The notes: generated by a model not told the origin, from the letters alone. DNA of 64,000 nt from Aggregatilineales bacterium (GCA_030834905.1 JAUQWZ010000034.1:310001-374000), one strand, 5' to 3'. Positions 18,806 to 27,690 are shown, counted from the first letter of the stretch. A program made the numbers and translations.

Positions 18806-20407
18806 CTACTCCCACTCAATCGTGCCGGGCGGCTTGCTGGTCACGTCGTAGACGACCCGGTTGACGCCCTTCACCTCGTTGACGATGCGGTGACTGACCT
18901 GCGCCAGCAGGTCAAACGGCAGCCGCGCCCAATCCGCCGTCATGAAATCGTCGGTGACGACGGCGCGCAGCGCGATCACCTCTTCATAGGTACGGTTGTC
19001 ACCCATCACGCCGACAGTCTTCACTGGCAGCAGCACCGCGAAACACTGGGCAGTACCTACGCGAAGCAGATTGGCGTGCTCCAGTTCTTCCAGAAAGATG
19101 GCGTCGGCGCGGCGCAGCGTTTCCAGCCGTTCCCAGGTGAGATCGCCGAGGCAGCGCACCGCCAGCCCAGGACCGGGAAACGGCTGCCGCCAGACGACCC
19201 CATCCGGCAGACCGAGCGCTGTGCCCACCGCGCGCACCTCGTCTTTGAACAGATCGCGCAGCGGCTCTACCAGGGCGAAATGTAGGTCATCCGGCAAGCC
19301 GCCGACGTTGTGATGACTCTTGATGACTTTCGCCTGCTGGCTGCTGGCGGCGCTTTCGATCACGTCAGGATAAATCGTACCCTGAGCGAGAAAACGCACC
19401 CCCTCATCTTCCAGCCTGCGCGCCTGCTCGGCGAATACGTCGATAAACAGCCTGCCGATCAGCTTGCGTTTGGCTTCGGGATCGGTCACGCCGTGAAGCG
19501 CGTCAAGAAACTCCTCGGTGGCATTGACGGCGATCAGATTCATGCCCTGCTCGTCGCGAAACACGCGCGTCACCTGTTCCGGCTCGCCCTGCCGCAGCAG
19601 TCCGGTGTTGACGAATATACAGGTCAGTTGATCGCCAATCGCCTTGTGCAGCAGCGCTCCCGCCACCGCCGAATCGACACCGCCACTGAGCGCCAGCAGC
19701 ACCCGTTCGCCGCCGACGCGCTGGCGCAGTCCGGCAATCGCATCCTCGACAAACGCCGACGGCGACCATTTGGCTTCACAGCCGCAGATATCAAAGACGA
19801 AGTTGTGCAGAATTTCCTTGCCCAGCGGCGTATGGACGACTTCGGGATGGAACTGCACGCCGTACAAGCCGCGCGCCGGATCGCCCATCGCCGCGAAGGG
19901 CGAATTGAGCGAAGCTGCCAGCGGGATGAAACCGTCCGGCGGGCGCTCGATGCGGTCGCCATGCGACATCCAGACGGCGATCTCCTGCGGCAGCCCGTGA
20001 AACAACAGGCTCTCCTGGGTGATGTCGATTTCCGCCGCGCCGTACTCGCGCGCCTGCGCCGGGGCAACCACGCCTCCAAAGGCGTAAGTCAGCGCCTGCA
20101 TTCCGTAGCAGATGCCAAGCTCAGGCTTGCCACTCCTGAGGATGAAGGCTGGAATCTGCGGCGCGTCAGCGTCATAGATGCTGTTGGGTCCGCCGGAGAA
20201 AATATAGCCGCGCGGAGAGTGCTGGTTTATCGTTTCCGAAGGCGCGTCAAACGCGAACACTTCGGCATACACACCCAGTTCGCGCACGCGCCGGGCGATC
20301 AACTGGGTGTACTGCGAGCCAAAATCGAGGATGGCGATACCGCCCGTTCGCGGATCAGCCGACTGAGGACTCGCGACCGGGAACTGAACAGAGGCATCGG
20401 TATGCAT
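18806..20407 (-). CDS. guaA: GMP synthase (glutamine-hydrolysing)
   Basis: Converts XMP to GMP using glutamine and ATP. The 533-residue protein has the class I glutaminase at the N-terminus (ILDFGSQYTQLIARRVRE, ELGICYGMQALTYAFGG with the nucleophile Cys, and VQFHPEVVHT with the catalytic His). The ATP-pyrophosphatase domain has LLALSGGVDSAVAGALL. The C-terminal dimerisation domain ends VYDVTSKPPGTIEWE. Length is typical. ATG at 20407 is chosen; a TTG at 20419 overlapping the xpt stop (TTGA) is an alternative, as GAGGA precedes both. Third gene of an EthD-xpt-guaA operon. Confidence 0.97.
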   Translation of the reverse strand: MHTDASVQFPVASPQSADPRTGGIAILDFGSQYTQLIARRVRELGVYAEVFAFDAPSETINQHSPRGYIFSGGPNSIYDADAPQIPAFILRSGKPELGICYGMQALTYAFGGVVAPAQAREYGAAEIDITQESLLFHGLPQEIAVWMSHGDRIERPPDGFIPLAASLNSPFAAMGDPARGLYGVQFHPEVVHTPLGKEILHNFVFDICGCEAKWSPSAFVEDAIAGLRQRVGGERVLLALSGGVDSAVAGALLHKAIGDQLTCIFVNTGLLRQGEPEQVTRVFRDEQGMNLIAVNATEEFLDALHGVTDPEAKRKLIGRLFIDVFAEQARRLEDEGVRFLAQGTIYPDVIESAASSQQAKVIKSHHNVGGLPDDLHFALVEPLRDLFKDEVRAVGTALGLPDGVVWRQPFPGPGLAVRCLGDLTWERLETLRRADAIFLEELEHANLLRVGTAQCFAVLLPVKTVGVMGDNRTYEEVIALRAVVTDDFMTADWARLPFDLLAQVSHRIVNEVKGVNRVVYDVTSKPPGTIEWE

Positions 20408-20415
20408 GTAGGCTG

Positions 20416-20994
20416 TCAATCCTCAAAGATAATTCTGCCATCGTCCATATTGACGATGGACGCGAGCGCCTCGATTGGGACGTCGTAACCGTATTTCTTC
20501 ATCAGATCGCGCCCGCCCTCGAATGTTTTCTCAACCACCACGCCCACGCCAACGACGTGTGACCGCGCGCTTTCGACCATCCGCGCCAGCGCCCGCAGAG
20601 TCTTGCCGGTTGCCAGAAAGTCATCGATGATCAACACATCCTGATCAGGATGCAGAAATTCGGCGGAAACGAGCAGGTTGACTTCCATGCCTTTGGTGTG
20701 GCTGGGCGCGGTTTCAAGATAGACCGGGCCGAACATGGTGATCGGCTTGGTCTTACGCGCATACACGACCGGCACGTTCATTGCCAGTCCCGTCATCAAC
20801 GCCGGAGCAATCCCCGAAATCTCGACGGTCAGGATTCGATCTACGTGCGTATGGGTAAACCGCGCCGCCATCTCTCTGCCGATCTCCAGCATCAGTTCGG
20901 GATAGAGCTGATGATTGAGAATGCTGTCAATCTTCAGGATTCCGTTACCGAGATTGCGCCCCTCGGCAGTGATGCGTTGTTTCAAAGCCTCCAC
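20416..20994 (-). CDS. xpt: Xanthine phosphoribosyltransferase
   Basis: Salvages xanthine to XMP, which GuaA then aminates to GMP. The 192-residue protein matches Xpt in length and layout: MEALKQRI start, GNGILKIDSILNHQ, EISGIAPALMTGLAMNVPVVYARK, and the PRPP-binding motif VLIIDDFLATGKTLRALARM. VGVVVEKTFEGGRD is followed by PIEALASIVNMDDGRI. It lies 8 bases before guaA, a functional pairing also found in other bacteria. No purine riboswitch fold was recognised upstream of the operon. Confidence 0.95.
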   Translation of the reverse strand: MEALKQRITAEGRNLGNGILKIDSILNHQLYPELMLEIGREMAARFTHTHVDRILTVEISGIAPALMTGLAMNVPVVYARKTKPITMFGPVYLETAPSHTKGMEVNLLVSAEFLHPDQDVLIIDDFLATGKTLRALARMVESARSHVVGVGVVVEKTFEGGRDLMKKYGYDVPIEALASIVNMDDGRIIFED

Positions 20995-20997
20995 GTT

Positions 20998-21321
20998 TTA
21001 CACTCCTGTGTGCCCACCGGCTTCTTCATATACGTCGGCGAAAATCATCTCAAAGGTACCGCGCTGGAACCCGTTCAGGTGTCCACCCGCCTCCTGACCG
21101 GCGGGCGTGCGCAGCGAAGCTTCCATTTGCGACGTGTCTTCAAAATACACTTCCAGAATGCGGTACAGATCGGTGACGCCCATTGGGCTGCCCGTGACGC
21201 TGACCACCTGACGGCGGGTTATCGAGGGCATCCGTTCGATAAGCGCCAGGAACTCGTTGTAACGCTGCTCAAACAGCGCGTCATCCCCCGGCTTGTGGAA
21301 AACGACCATGAACTTGACCAT
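20998..21321 (-). CDS. EthD/NIPSNAP-like small protein
   Basis: A 107-residue ferredoxin-like alpha/beta-barrel protein of the EthD type. It opens VKFMVVFHKPGDDALFEQRYNEFLALIERMP and has VVSVTGSPMG, LYRILEVYFED, ASLRTPAGQEAGGHLNGF and FEMIFADVYEE. These small dimeric proteins often bind or modify small metabolites, but no activity can be assigned. It ends three bases before xpt and is the first gene of the purine operon. A TATTCT -10 (about 21342-21347, minus strand) lies in the gap upstream. Confidence 0.75.
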   Translation of the reverse strand: MVKFMVVFHKPGDDALFEQRYNEFLALIERMPSITRRQVVSVTGSPMGVTDLYRILEVYFEDTSQMEASLRTPAGQEAGGHLNGFQRGTFEMIFADVYEEAGGHTGV

Positions 21322-21348
21322 CAACGCGACTCACCTGCTGTAGAATAC

Positions 21349-21371
21349 AAAAACCGGGCGTTTCTGCCCGG
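21349..21371 (-). terminator. Rho-independent terminator
   Basis: On the minus strand CCGGGC-AGAAAC-GCCCGG followed by TTTTTG, downstream of the 21430 gene. It separates that gene from the EthD-xpt-guaA operon. Confidence 0.85.
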
Positions 21372-21429
21372 CGCTCAATTGTATACGAACGATGTTCATC
21401 CTGACGAGCCATTGGCGAGAACTGCCGCG

Positions 21430-21813
21430 CTAGCCCTCGGTGTCGTCACCACGCATCATCAGCCCGACCACCACGCCGACGACAAAGACGATCAGGAAGG
21501 TGCGGAAGGAAGTCCCCTTCACCGCCCGGCTCACATCCTGCCCCATCTGTTCATACGAATGCTTGCGCAGATAGATGGCGGTGCGCTCAAGCCCCCGCGC
21601 GACTTCATCCACGCTGCCGCGAATTTCCGGGTTCGCGCCCAGTTCGCGCGCTTCACGGCGCAGCGATTCGGCGGCGCTGTTCAGCCCCTTGACCGCTTCT
21701 TTTTTGGCATCGTCGGCGCGCTTGCGGGCGCTCCGCCCCAGTTCATTCATCGCCTTAACCGTTTCCTGGGCAAGCTCTTCGCCATGCTCGCCGTTGTGGT
21801 GACGCCCCATCAT
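21430..21813 (-). CDS. Small C-tail-anchored helical membrane protein
   Basis: A 127-residue protein. About 95 residues of charged amphipathic helix (ELAQETVKAMNELGRSARKRADDAKKEAVKGLNSAAE, LRREARELG) precede a single membrane helix TFLIVFVVGVVVGLMM and a short acidic tail. This arrangement resembles DUF883/YqjD-type membrane-anchored proteins that attach ribosomes or stress components, but the similarity is structural only. The gene is monocistronic, with a terminator right after it. Confidence 0.6.
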   Translation of the reverse strand: MMGRHHNGEHGEELAQETVKAMNELGRSARKRADDAKKEAVKGLNSAAESLRREARELGANPEIRGSVDEVARGLERTAIYLRKHSYEQMGQDVSRAVKGTSFRTFLIVFVVGVVVGLMMRGDDTEG

Positions 21814-21948
21814 GATATACCTCCGACTCTGGAATCCAGATCATGTCAACAGGTGACTCTATTGTATCGCAGCCCGCCGCCATGTCCTACTATCTGGCGG
21901 ACGATGGGGAATTGTGAGGCTGTAATTCGGACACATCGTGCTGTGCCC

Positions 21949-22287
21949 CTACAGTTCGTCTCGCAGGCTGTCGTCGTGATCGTTCAGATCGATCACCTCC
22001 AGCAATTCGCCGTCGTTACGCTCCAGATACCCGCCATTACGCTTGGGCTTCTCGTCGTCGAAATGACGCTTTGGCTTTTCTTCACCATGCTGGGCTGTCC
22101 GGGCGCGGCTGAACATTTGGTACGCCATCAAACCGAGGACAGCGACCACGATCAGCCCCATAATCGAGCCAATGCTAAGACCATCAAACAGGTAAAATGC
22201 GCCGCCGAAAAGCAAAAAGGGCAGGAAGATGCAGCCGCCGCCATGTCTGACCCTGCCTTCGCCACTGCTGTACCATCCCCAGAACAT
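21949..22287 (-). CDS. Small two-helix membrane protein
   Basis: Unknown 112-residue protein. Two adjacent hydrophobic segments (CIFLPFLLFGGAFYLFDGL and IGSIMGLIVVAVLGLMAYQMF) precede a hydrophilic tail rich in Lys/Arg and then Asp/Glu (EEKPKRHFDDEKPKR, ending DLNDHDDSLRDEL). ATG at 22287 is favoured by AAGGCGGG nine bases upstream; a GTG at 22305 is possible. It may be related in role to the membrane protein downstream. Confidence 0.55.
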   Translation of the reverse strand: MFWGWYSSGEGRVRHGGGCIFLPFLLFGGAFYLFDGLSIGSIMGLIVVAVLGLMAYQMFSRARTAQHGEEKPKRHFDDEKPKRNGGYLERNDGELLEVIDLNDHDDSLRDEL

Positions 22288-22428
22288 CGCAGCCCGCCTT
22301 ATCACACCAACACCTGATAGATAAAGTGTAGTGCAAATTGCTGCCGCTGTGTCAGTCGGGATTCTGAAAATAGACAGTCGTCATCTTTTTTTCACCCGCG
22401 CTCCATCGCCTGCCGCGCGGCTTATCGT

Positions 22429-22434
22429 TATAAT
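22429..22434 (+). promoter_or_regulatory. -10 hexamer seven bases before a start codon
   Basis: TATAAT, a consensus -10, with the ATG of the glycoside-hydrolase-like gene at 22442. The predicted start site coincides with the start codon, and there is no ribosome-binding site. Confidence 0.5.
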
Positions 22435-22441
22435 GCCCGCC

Positions 22442-24217
22442 ATGACAACACCTTCATCTCGCCCCAACCGCCGCGCCCTGCCGCGCGGCTTGATCGCCGC
22501 CGCCGTCGTGCTGGCAGTATTTGCCGCCCTGCTGGGACTCGACCTGACCAACCGCGGCTTCGTCTGGCGCGCCTTCTGGTCAGTGACCGGAGAAGAAACG
22601 CCGCTGGCGCAGATTCGCGGCGTGGTCGAATGGGTCGGCAACATGACTCGATTGCAGCCGGACACCGCGCCGCTGGTTCCCATACAGCACGTCGGCGTCA
22701 ACCCGTTTGGGATCAACACCTTTCTGGAGCAGGAAGCCGAGGTATCCAAACGCGAGCAGTCGTTGGCGATGATCGCCGGTGCGGGCTTTGGCTGGATTCG
22801 CCAGCAGTTCGTCTGGCAGGATATCGAAATACACGGGCGCGGCGATTTTGAAGACCGCCGCAATGATCACGATCAGGATGGACAGCCGGACGTGATCGAT
22901 GCCTGGGCGAAGTACGACAACATCGTCGATCTCGCCGGACAGTACGGTCTGGATGTGATCGCCCGGCTCGACAACCCGCCGGAATGGGCGCAAACGGTCA
23001 CAGGCGACTACGCGCCGCCTGCCGATGTGGACGATTTTGTGAACTATGCTCGCGCGGTCGCCGAGCGCTATCGAGGGCGCATCCACGCTTATCAGGTGTG
23101 GAACGAGCCAAACATCTACCCCGAATGGGGCGAACAGGCGGTCAGCCCGGAAGCCTACACCGATCTGCTCTGCCGGACGTATGCGGCGCTGAAAGCGGTT
23201 GATGACGAGATCATCGTCATCAGCGGGGCGCTGGCGCAGACGGTTGCCCTGACCGAGCGCGATCTGAACGACTTCATCTTCCTTCAGCGCATGTACGACG
23301 CGGGCGCGAGCGCCTGTTTCGACGTGCTGGCGGTGCAGGCGTATGGCTTCTACAGCGGACCCACTGACCGGCGGATGCGCCCGACGACCAACATCTTTGC
23401 CCGCAATCTCTATACCCGTGACATCATGGTCGCCAACGGTGACGCCCACAAGCCGATCTGGATCACCGAAGCCGCCTGGAATCCGGTGGATGCGCCGGAA
23501 GTGCCGCCGTCGTCGGAAGTTGCCCAGTACGCCAACTTCGGTATCGTCACCCGCGAACAGGCGGCAGCCTACATGCCGCAGGGCTACCAGCGGGCGCTGG
23601 AGGAATGGTCATGGGTGGGCGTGGTCAACTACTGGTTCTTCAAGCTGCCGAGCGAGGAACGCAGCCGCCAGGCGATGTACTACTTCCGCATGGTCGAGCC
23701 GGATTTCACGCCGCTGCCCGTCTACGATTCGATGCGCGACTACATATCCAACCTCACGCCGACGCTGTATCCGGGCGTGCATCAGGCAGACGATCACTGG
23801 GCGATCACGCTGCCGGAAAGCGCGGCGGTCATCCACGCGGACGACGCGCAGTTCAGCCGCGCCGTCCAGACCCGCGAAGTCACATTTGCCGCCCAGGGAA
23901 CGGACATAATGGTACGCTGGCGCGGCGGTGAACCGCCGCGGCTAGAGCGAGACGGCATCGCGAGCCAACCCGCCCGCATCGTCAGCGCTGACGGCGGCTG
24001 GAACACGATGCGCGTCCATCAATCAGCGGTATCACAGCCGGTGAGCATTCGCCTGCTGGCGGATACGCCGTTTGAGATCGACAGCATCACCGTGTATGAC
24101 CGGACGCTCACCAACCTGTATCCGCTGATCGCGGGCGGAATCGCCCTGGCTGGCATATTCGCCGGGGTCATCATCGGCGGGCTGCGCCAGCGATGGCTGC
24201 GGCAGCACGAAGACTGA
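22442..24217 (+). CDS. Membrane-anchored glycoside hydrolase-like protein (clan A TIM barrel)
   Basis: The 591-residue protein is held by an N-terminal membrane helix (about 17-40) and a C-terminal one (LIAGGIALAGIFAGVIIGGL), leaving the barrel outside. Barrel signatures are GFGWIRQQFVWQDIE, VIARLDNPPEWA and HAYQVWNEPNIYPEWG, where the Glu of WNEPN is the predicted acid/base. PIWITEAAWNPVD supplies the predicted nucleophile Glu. This fits clan GH-A enzymes such as GH39 or GH5; substrate unknown. A beta-rich region (about 470-560) follows the barrel. The start at 22442 is chosen from the -10 box and the N-terminal TM; upstream ATGs at 22331 and 22433 are less likely. Possible leaderless mRNA. 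Confidence 0.78.
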   Translation: MTTPSSRPNRRALPRGLIAAAVVLAVFAALLGLDLTNRGFVWRAFWSVTGEETPLAQIRGVVEWVGNMTRLQPDTAPLVPIQHVGVNPFGINTFLEQEAEVSKREQSLAMIAGAGFGWIRQQFVWQDIEIHGRGDFEDRRNDHDQDGQPDVIDAWAKYDNIVDLAGQYGLDVIARLDNPPEWAQTVTGDYAPPADVDDFVNYARAVAERYRGRIHAYQVWNEPNIYPEWGEQAVSPEAYTDLLCRTYAALKAVDDEIIVISGALAQTVALTERDLNDFIFLQRMYDAGASACFDVLAVQAYGFYSGPTDRRMRPTTNIFARNLYTRDIMVANGDAHKPIWITEAAWNPVDAPEVPPSSEVAQYANFGIVTREQAAAYMPQGYQRALEEWSWVGVVNYWFFKLPSEERSRQAMYYFRMVEPDFTPLPVYDSMRDYISNLTPTLYPGVHQADDHWAITLPESAAVIHADDAQFSRAVQTREVTFAAQGTDIMVRWRGGEPPRLERDGIASQPARIVSADGGWNTMRVHQSAVSQPVSIRLLADTPFEIDSITVYDRTLTNLYPLIAGGIALAGIFAGVIIGGLRQRWLRQHED

Positions 24218-24310
24218 ATTGAGCATAAACAAGCGCTAAGGTGACATTCATGTCCGCCCCTTAGAATAGGCGGGTGAGGGTTTGTATTCACTGGTGGAGG
24301 ATCACTGCTG

Positions 24311-25264
24311 ATGACGGTTCTGGTAACCGGCGCTGCCGGGTTTGTGGGCAACAATCTCGTCCGGCGGCTGGTCGAGCAGGGTAAGCCTGTCCGAGCGATG
24401 GCGCGCCATCTCGAAAAGGCAAACCAGCGCCTCGCGGATATCAAGGGAAAAGTCGAGATCATACAGGGTGACGTGACCGACCCCGACAGCCTCGAACGCG
24501 CTGTGTCCGGCGTGACCGCCGTCGTGCATCTGGTGGCTCTCGCCATCGAGAAAGGCGGGCGCACCTACGACGGAATCAACCATCAGGGGACGGTCAATGT
24601 GGTGGATGCCGCCAAAGCCGCCGGGGTAAACCGCTTTGTCTACATGAGCCAGAACAACGCCGCGCCCGAACACGAGTCAGCGTTCCTGCGCAGCAAAGGA
24701 CGCGCCCAGCAGTACGTGACCGAATCAGGGCTGCAATGGACGGCGCTGCGCCCTTCGGTCATCTTCGGGCAGCAGGACGAGTTCGTGAACTCAATAGCCC
24801 GGCTGGTGCGGCTGACTCCAGTGATCTTCCCGAACATCGGCGGCGGGAAAGCCCTGTTCCAGCCCATCTCGGTTCATGATGTGGTCGAAGCCGTCGTCCG
24901 ATCGCTGGATGACGATGGCACGATTGGTAAGGCGCTGGCGCTGGGGGGACCGGAAATCCTCACGCTGGAGACGATGGAGAAGCGCATCTTCCGGGCAATG
25001 GGCACGAAACGCTGGCTTTTTCCCGCCCCAGCGGGGCTGCTCAAACCAATCGTGTTCCTGATGGAGAAGACGCTGCCCGGCGCGCCGGTGAACCTGTCGC
25101 TGCTCGAACTGCTGAAAGTGCCGAACGTGGTGGACGACAACGCGCTGATGACCTACTTCAACCTTGATCCGCGTCCGTTCATCGGCGAACATATCGCCTA
25201 TCTGAAGAACATTACGGCGGGCGAAGCGCTCAGAAAGATATTCACTGGCGCGACTGTGAAATAA
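24311..25264 (+). CDS. NAD(P)-dependent epimerase/SDR, NDUFA9-like
   Basis: Extended short-chain dehydrogenase of 317 residues. The N-terminal Rossmann motif is VLVTGAAGFVGNNLVRRLVEQG, followed by GDVTDPDSLERAV and VVHLVALA. In place of the YxxxK catalytic pair it has FLRSKGRAQQYVTESGLQWTALRPSVIFG, the pattern of atypical complex-I NDUFA9-like members with weak or no dehydrogenase activity. The C-terminal part (LFPAPAGLLKPIVFLMEK) resembles other NDUFA9-type proteins. GGAGGATCAC precedes the ATG. No respiratory complex I genes are nearby. It converges on the FAD oxidoreductase, with a family A hairpin between. Confidence 0.85.
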   Translation: MTVLVTGAAGFVGNNLVRRLVEQGKPVRAMARHLEKANQRLADIKGKVEIIQGDVTDPDSLERAVSGVTAVVHLVALAIEKGGRTYDGINHQGTVNVVDAAKAAGVNRFVYMSQNNAAPEHESAFLRSKGRAQQYVTESGLQWTALRPSVIFGQQDEFVNSIARLVRLTPVIFPNIGGGKALFQPISVHDVVEAVVRSLDDDGTIGKALALGGPEILTLETMEKRIFRAMGTKRWLFPAPAGLLKPIVFLMEKTLPGAPVNLSLLELLKVPNVVDDNALMTYFNLDPRPFIGEHIAYLKNITAGEALRKIFTGATVK

Positions 25265-25288
25265 AGACGGTTGAACCGTCAGGAATAA

Positions 25289-25308
25289 GGGCGCAGCGTG
25301 CTGCGCCC
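25289..25308. repeat. Family A hairpin, copy 2
   Basis: GGGCGCAGC-GT-GCTGCGCCC followed by CTAC, between convergent genes. Likely bidirectional terminator. Confidence 0.7.
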
Positions 25309-25344
25309 CTACAGAAATCAATCGCTTTTTGCGGCGGGGCGCTC

Positions 25345-26343
25345 CTACTTCCCCAGAAGGGTTGCAACGGCGCCGCCGGCAGCCATGCCCGACAGGACAG
25401 CGCCCTCTACGCCTGGAGAGCCGAAAGCATCCCCGGCGAACGCCAGCGGCACCGGTTCTTCGATGACGAGGCACGACTCGGGATAGGTGGTCAGGGGCTG
25501 CGAGTAGCGCCAGCGCTTGAGATACGCCGAGACAATCCGCCCGTCCTGCGAAACGAAGGGTTGTAAGTCCACTCGGAACGATTTGAGGATATCGTCGTCG
25601 GCGCGGTCGTAAAGCTGGCGGCTGTAACTCGGACCCGCCTGCATGGTGATCAACCTGACACCCGGAGAGATACCTTTACGCTGGTTATCGGCGATCCAGT
25701 AAATGGGCGCATGGGGACGCTGAATCGCGCCGGGATGCGGAAGGGCTGTCTCGCCCTCGACGTGGAACAGCCCCGTCAGGCAGGGTTCATAGTCAATCGC
25801 CGTGAGCGCGTCGCGCGGCTTTTCCGGCAGCGTTACGCCGCCTTCGTGCAGCAGTTCCAGCGACTGCGGGATCGGCGGCGTCAGCAGCAGCGCCCTGGCG
25901 CGCTGGCGCGACCCGTTGGTGTCTTCCACTTCCCAGGCGTTCCCCACCTGGCGCGCCGCTGCCAGCTTCACGTTAAGACGGGCATCCAAGCCAAGCGCCA
26001 GGTATCTGGCGAGGGAATTCATGCCGCCGTGAATGGCGTAACGCGGATTTCCATCGCGGGACACCGACAGACTGCCGTCGCTCCAACCACGCGACCACTC
26101 AAACACCAAGCCTTCTTTGGTCCAGCGGTCGATCATCGCCCTGAACTGCGGATCGCGAACGGTGAAGAACTGCGCGCCGTGATCCGCCAAGCCACCGTCG
26201 ATGCTGCGCGTGCCCATGCGCCCGCCGACTGTCCGCCCTTTTTCGAGCAGCATGGGGCGAACCCCACGCTCGACCAGCGTTTTCGCCGCCAGCAGACCCG
26301 TCAGCCCTGCCCCGACGATGAGTACGTCTACCTGTTGAGCCAT
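25345..26343 (-). CDS. FAD-dependent oxidoreductase, renalase-like
   Basis: Flavin amine-oxidase fold of 332 residues. The dinucleotide motif is VDVLIVGAGLTGLLAAKTLVERG (residues 5-27), followed by LLEKGRTVGGRMGTRSIDGGLADHGAQFFT, a stretch typical of renalase and its bacterial homologues. The C-terminal flavin motif is PLAFAGDAFGSPGVEGAVLSGMAAGG. The gene starts at an ATG behind AAGGGCG. Bacterial relatives oxidise wrongly reduced NAD(P)H isomers, but the substrate here is not proven by the sequence. Confidence 0.88.
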   Translation of the reverse strand: MAQQVDVLIVGAGLTGLLAAKTLVERGVRPMLLEKGRTVGGRMGTRSIDGGLADHGAQFFTVRDPQFRAMIDRWTKEGLVFEWSRGWSDGSLSVSRDGNPRYAIHGGMNSLARYLALGLDARLNVKLAAARQVGNAWEVEDTNGSRQRARALLLTPPIPQSLELLHEGGVTLPEKPRDALTAIDYEPCLTGLFHVEGETALPHPGAIQRPHAPIYWIADNQRKGISPGVRLITMQAGPSYSRQLYDRADDDILKSFRVDLQPFVSQDGRIVSAYLKRWRYSQPLTTYPESCLVIEEPVPLAFAGDAFGSPGVEGAVLSGMAAGGAVATLLGK

Positions 26344-26426
26344 CTTTCGCCCTTAGTGTCGCTTCGCTATCTTAAGAAGATTGTATCGCAGAACCGGCTG
26401 CGACCGCGAAGCTTTGCGTCGCCGTA

Positions 26427-27605
26427 TCAGCGGAACAACTCGCGGACGATGATGTTGCGCTGAATTTCGCTCGTGCCTTCGTAAATCTGGAAGACCTTGA
26501 CATCGCGCATCAGCTTTTCGACCGGATATTCCTTCATGTAGCCATAGCCGCCAAAGACCTGCACCGCATCAACCGTGACCTGCATCGCCATATCAGCGGC
26601 GAAGGCTTTGGCGTAGGCAGCCATCTTCGGGTTCTCCGCGCCGTGATCGACCATCCACGCCGCCTGCCACACCAGCAGCCGCGCCGCTTCAATGTTGATC
26701 GCCATATCGGCGATCTTGTGCCCGATTGCCTGATGCTGCCAGATGGGCTGCCCGAAGGTTTCGCGCTCTTTGGCATACCTGATACATTCTTCCATCGCGC
26801 GGCGGGCGACGCCAACCGCGCCTGCCGCCACGCCGGGGCGGCTGTGATCAAAGACCTTCATCGCCAGCAGGAAGCCCATACCCTCAGCGCCGATACGATT
26901 CGCTTCCGGCACTTCGACGTTCTCAAAGACGATCTCGGCGGTATCGGCGGCGCGCTGTCCCAGCTTATCGAAGTGCTTGCTGACCTTGATTCCGGGCGTA
27001 TCGCGCTCGATGATGAAGCACGAGATGCCCCGGTGGCGCGCGCTCGGATCGGTGACGGCGAAGACGGTGTAGAAATTTGAAAAGTTGACATTGCTGATGA
27101 AGATTTTCGAGCCGTTGATGACGTAATGCCCATTCCGGCGCTCGGCGCGCGCCTGCATCCCCGCCACGTTGGAGCCAGCCGCCGGTTCGGTGACGCAATA
27201 GGCGGCAAGATGCCCCTGCTCAACCATACGCTCACCAAGCCAGTACGCCTTCTGTTCGTCGGTGCCGCCGATGAGGATGGGCAGCGACGACAGGTTGTTG
27301 ACGCTCATGGCGGTGCTGATGCCGGAACAGCCATACGCCAGTTCCTCAGCGACGATGCACTCCTCCAGCACCGACGCGCCGGGACCGCCGTAATCCAGCG
27401 GGATGTTGAGGTTGACCAAGCCGATCTCGCGCCCCTTGTTGATGATGTCGATGGGGAATTCGGCGGACTGGTCGAAATGCTCGGCGACGGGCGTGATCTC
27501 GCGGGCGGCGAAATCGCGCGCCATCTTCTGTAACTGCTTCTGCTCCTCGTTGAGTTCAAAATTTAGACCGGACACGGCTGTCTGAACCATTTTTAATCGC
27601 TCCAT
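26427..27605 (-). CDS. Acyl-CoA dehydrogenase
   Basis: Flavoenzyme that introduces the alpha-beta double bond into acyl-CoA, passing electrons to ETF. The 392-residue protein follows the short/medium-chain family in full: N-terminal helical domain (FAAREITPVAEHFDQ), YCVTEPAAGSNVAGMQ (FAD/substrate loop), YVINGSKIFISN, ERDTPGIKVSKHFDKLG, and AIGHKIADMAINIEAARLLVW. VDAVQVFGGYGYMKEYPVEKLMRDVKVFQIYEGTSEIQR contains the catalytic Glu in YEGTSE. ATG at 27605 or 27590 could start it; GGAGCG precedes the latter. A strong promoter with three and a half palindromic sites lies just upstream. Confidence 0.96.
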   Translation of the reverse strand: MERLKMVQTAVSGLNFELNEEQKQLQKMARDFAAREITPVAEHFDQSAEFPIDIINKGREIGLVNLNIPLDYGGPGASVLEECIVAEELAYGCSGISTAMSVNNLSSLPILIGGTDEQKAYWLGERMVEQGHLAAYCVTEPAAGSNVAGMQARAERRNGHYVINGSKIFISNVNFSNFYTVFAVTDPSARHRGISCFIIERDTPGIKVSKHFDKLGQRAADTAEIVFENVEVPEANRIGAEGMGFLLAMKVFDHSRPGVAAGAVGVARRAMEECIRYAKERETFGQPIWQHQAIGHKIADMAINIEAARLLVWQAAWMVDHGAENPKMAAYAKAFAADMAMQVTVDAVQVFGGYGYMKEYPVEKLMRDVKVFQIYEGTSEIQRNIIVRELFR

Positions 27606-27633
27606 AACTCTTTAATCAAATATCGGTTTGATT

Positions 27634-27661
27634 ATTATAGCGGCAGCGGCGGCAGCAGCAA
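27634..27661 (-). promoter_or_regulatory. Promoter of the acyl-CoA dehydrogenase gene
   Basis: On the minus strand TTGCTG (27661-27656), 16-base spacer, TATAAT (27639-27634). Transcription should start near 27627, about 22 bases before the first ATG. The -35 lies inside an ATTGCTGC half-site matching the upstream palindromes. Confidence 0.7.
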
Positions 27662-27679
27662 TTGTTTTTTTCTGCCGAA

Positions 27680-27690
27680 ATTGCTGCAAT
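27680..27690. promoter_or_regulatory. Palindromic operator candidate 1 (ATTGCTGCAAT)
   Basis: Perfect inverted repeat ATTGC-T-GCAAT, 19 bases upstream of the -35 of the acyl-CoA dehydrogenase promoter. Confidence 0.6.

Noticed and set aside
19310..20488. 392-residue plus-strand frame
   Set aside because: Antisense of guaA; no recognisable domain.
21322..21429. Purine riboswitch upstream of the xpt-guaA operon
   Set aside because: The gap is filled by a terminator and promoter; no conserved purine-aptamer loop sequences were recognised.
20650..22317. 555-residue open frame on the plus strand
   Set aside because: Runs antisense through xpt, the EthD gene and two small membrane-protein genes; composition is His/Arg-rich as in antisense shadows, and there is no ribosome site.
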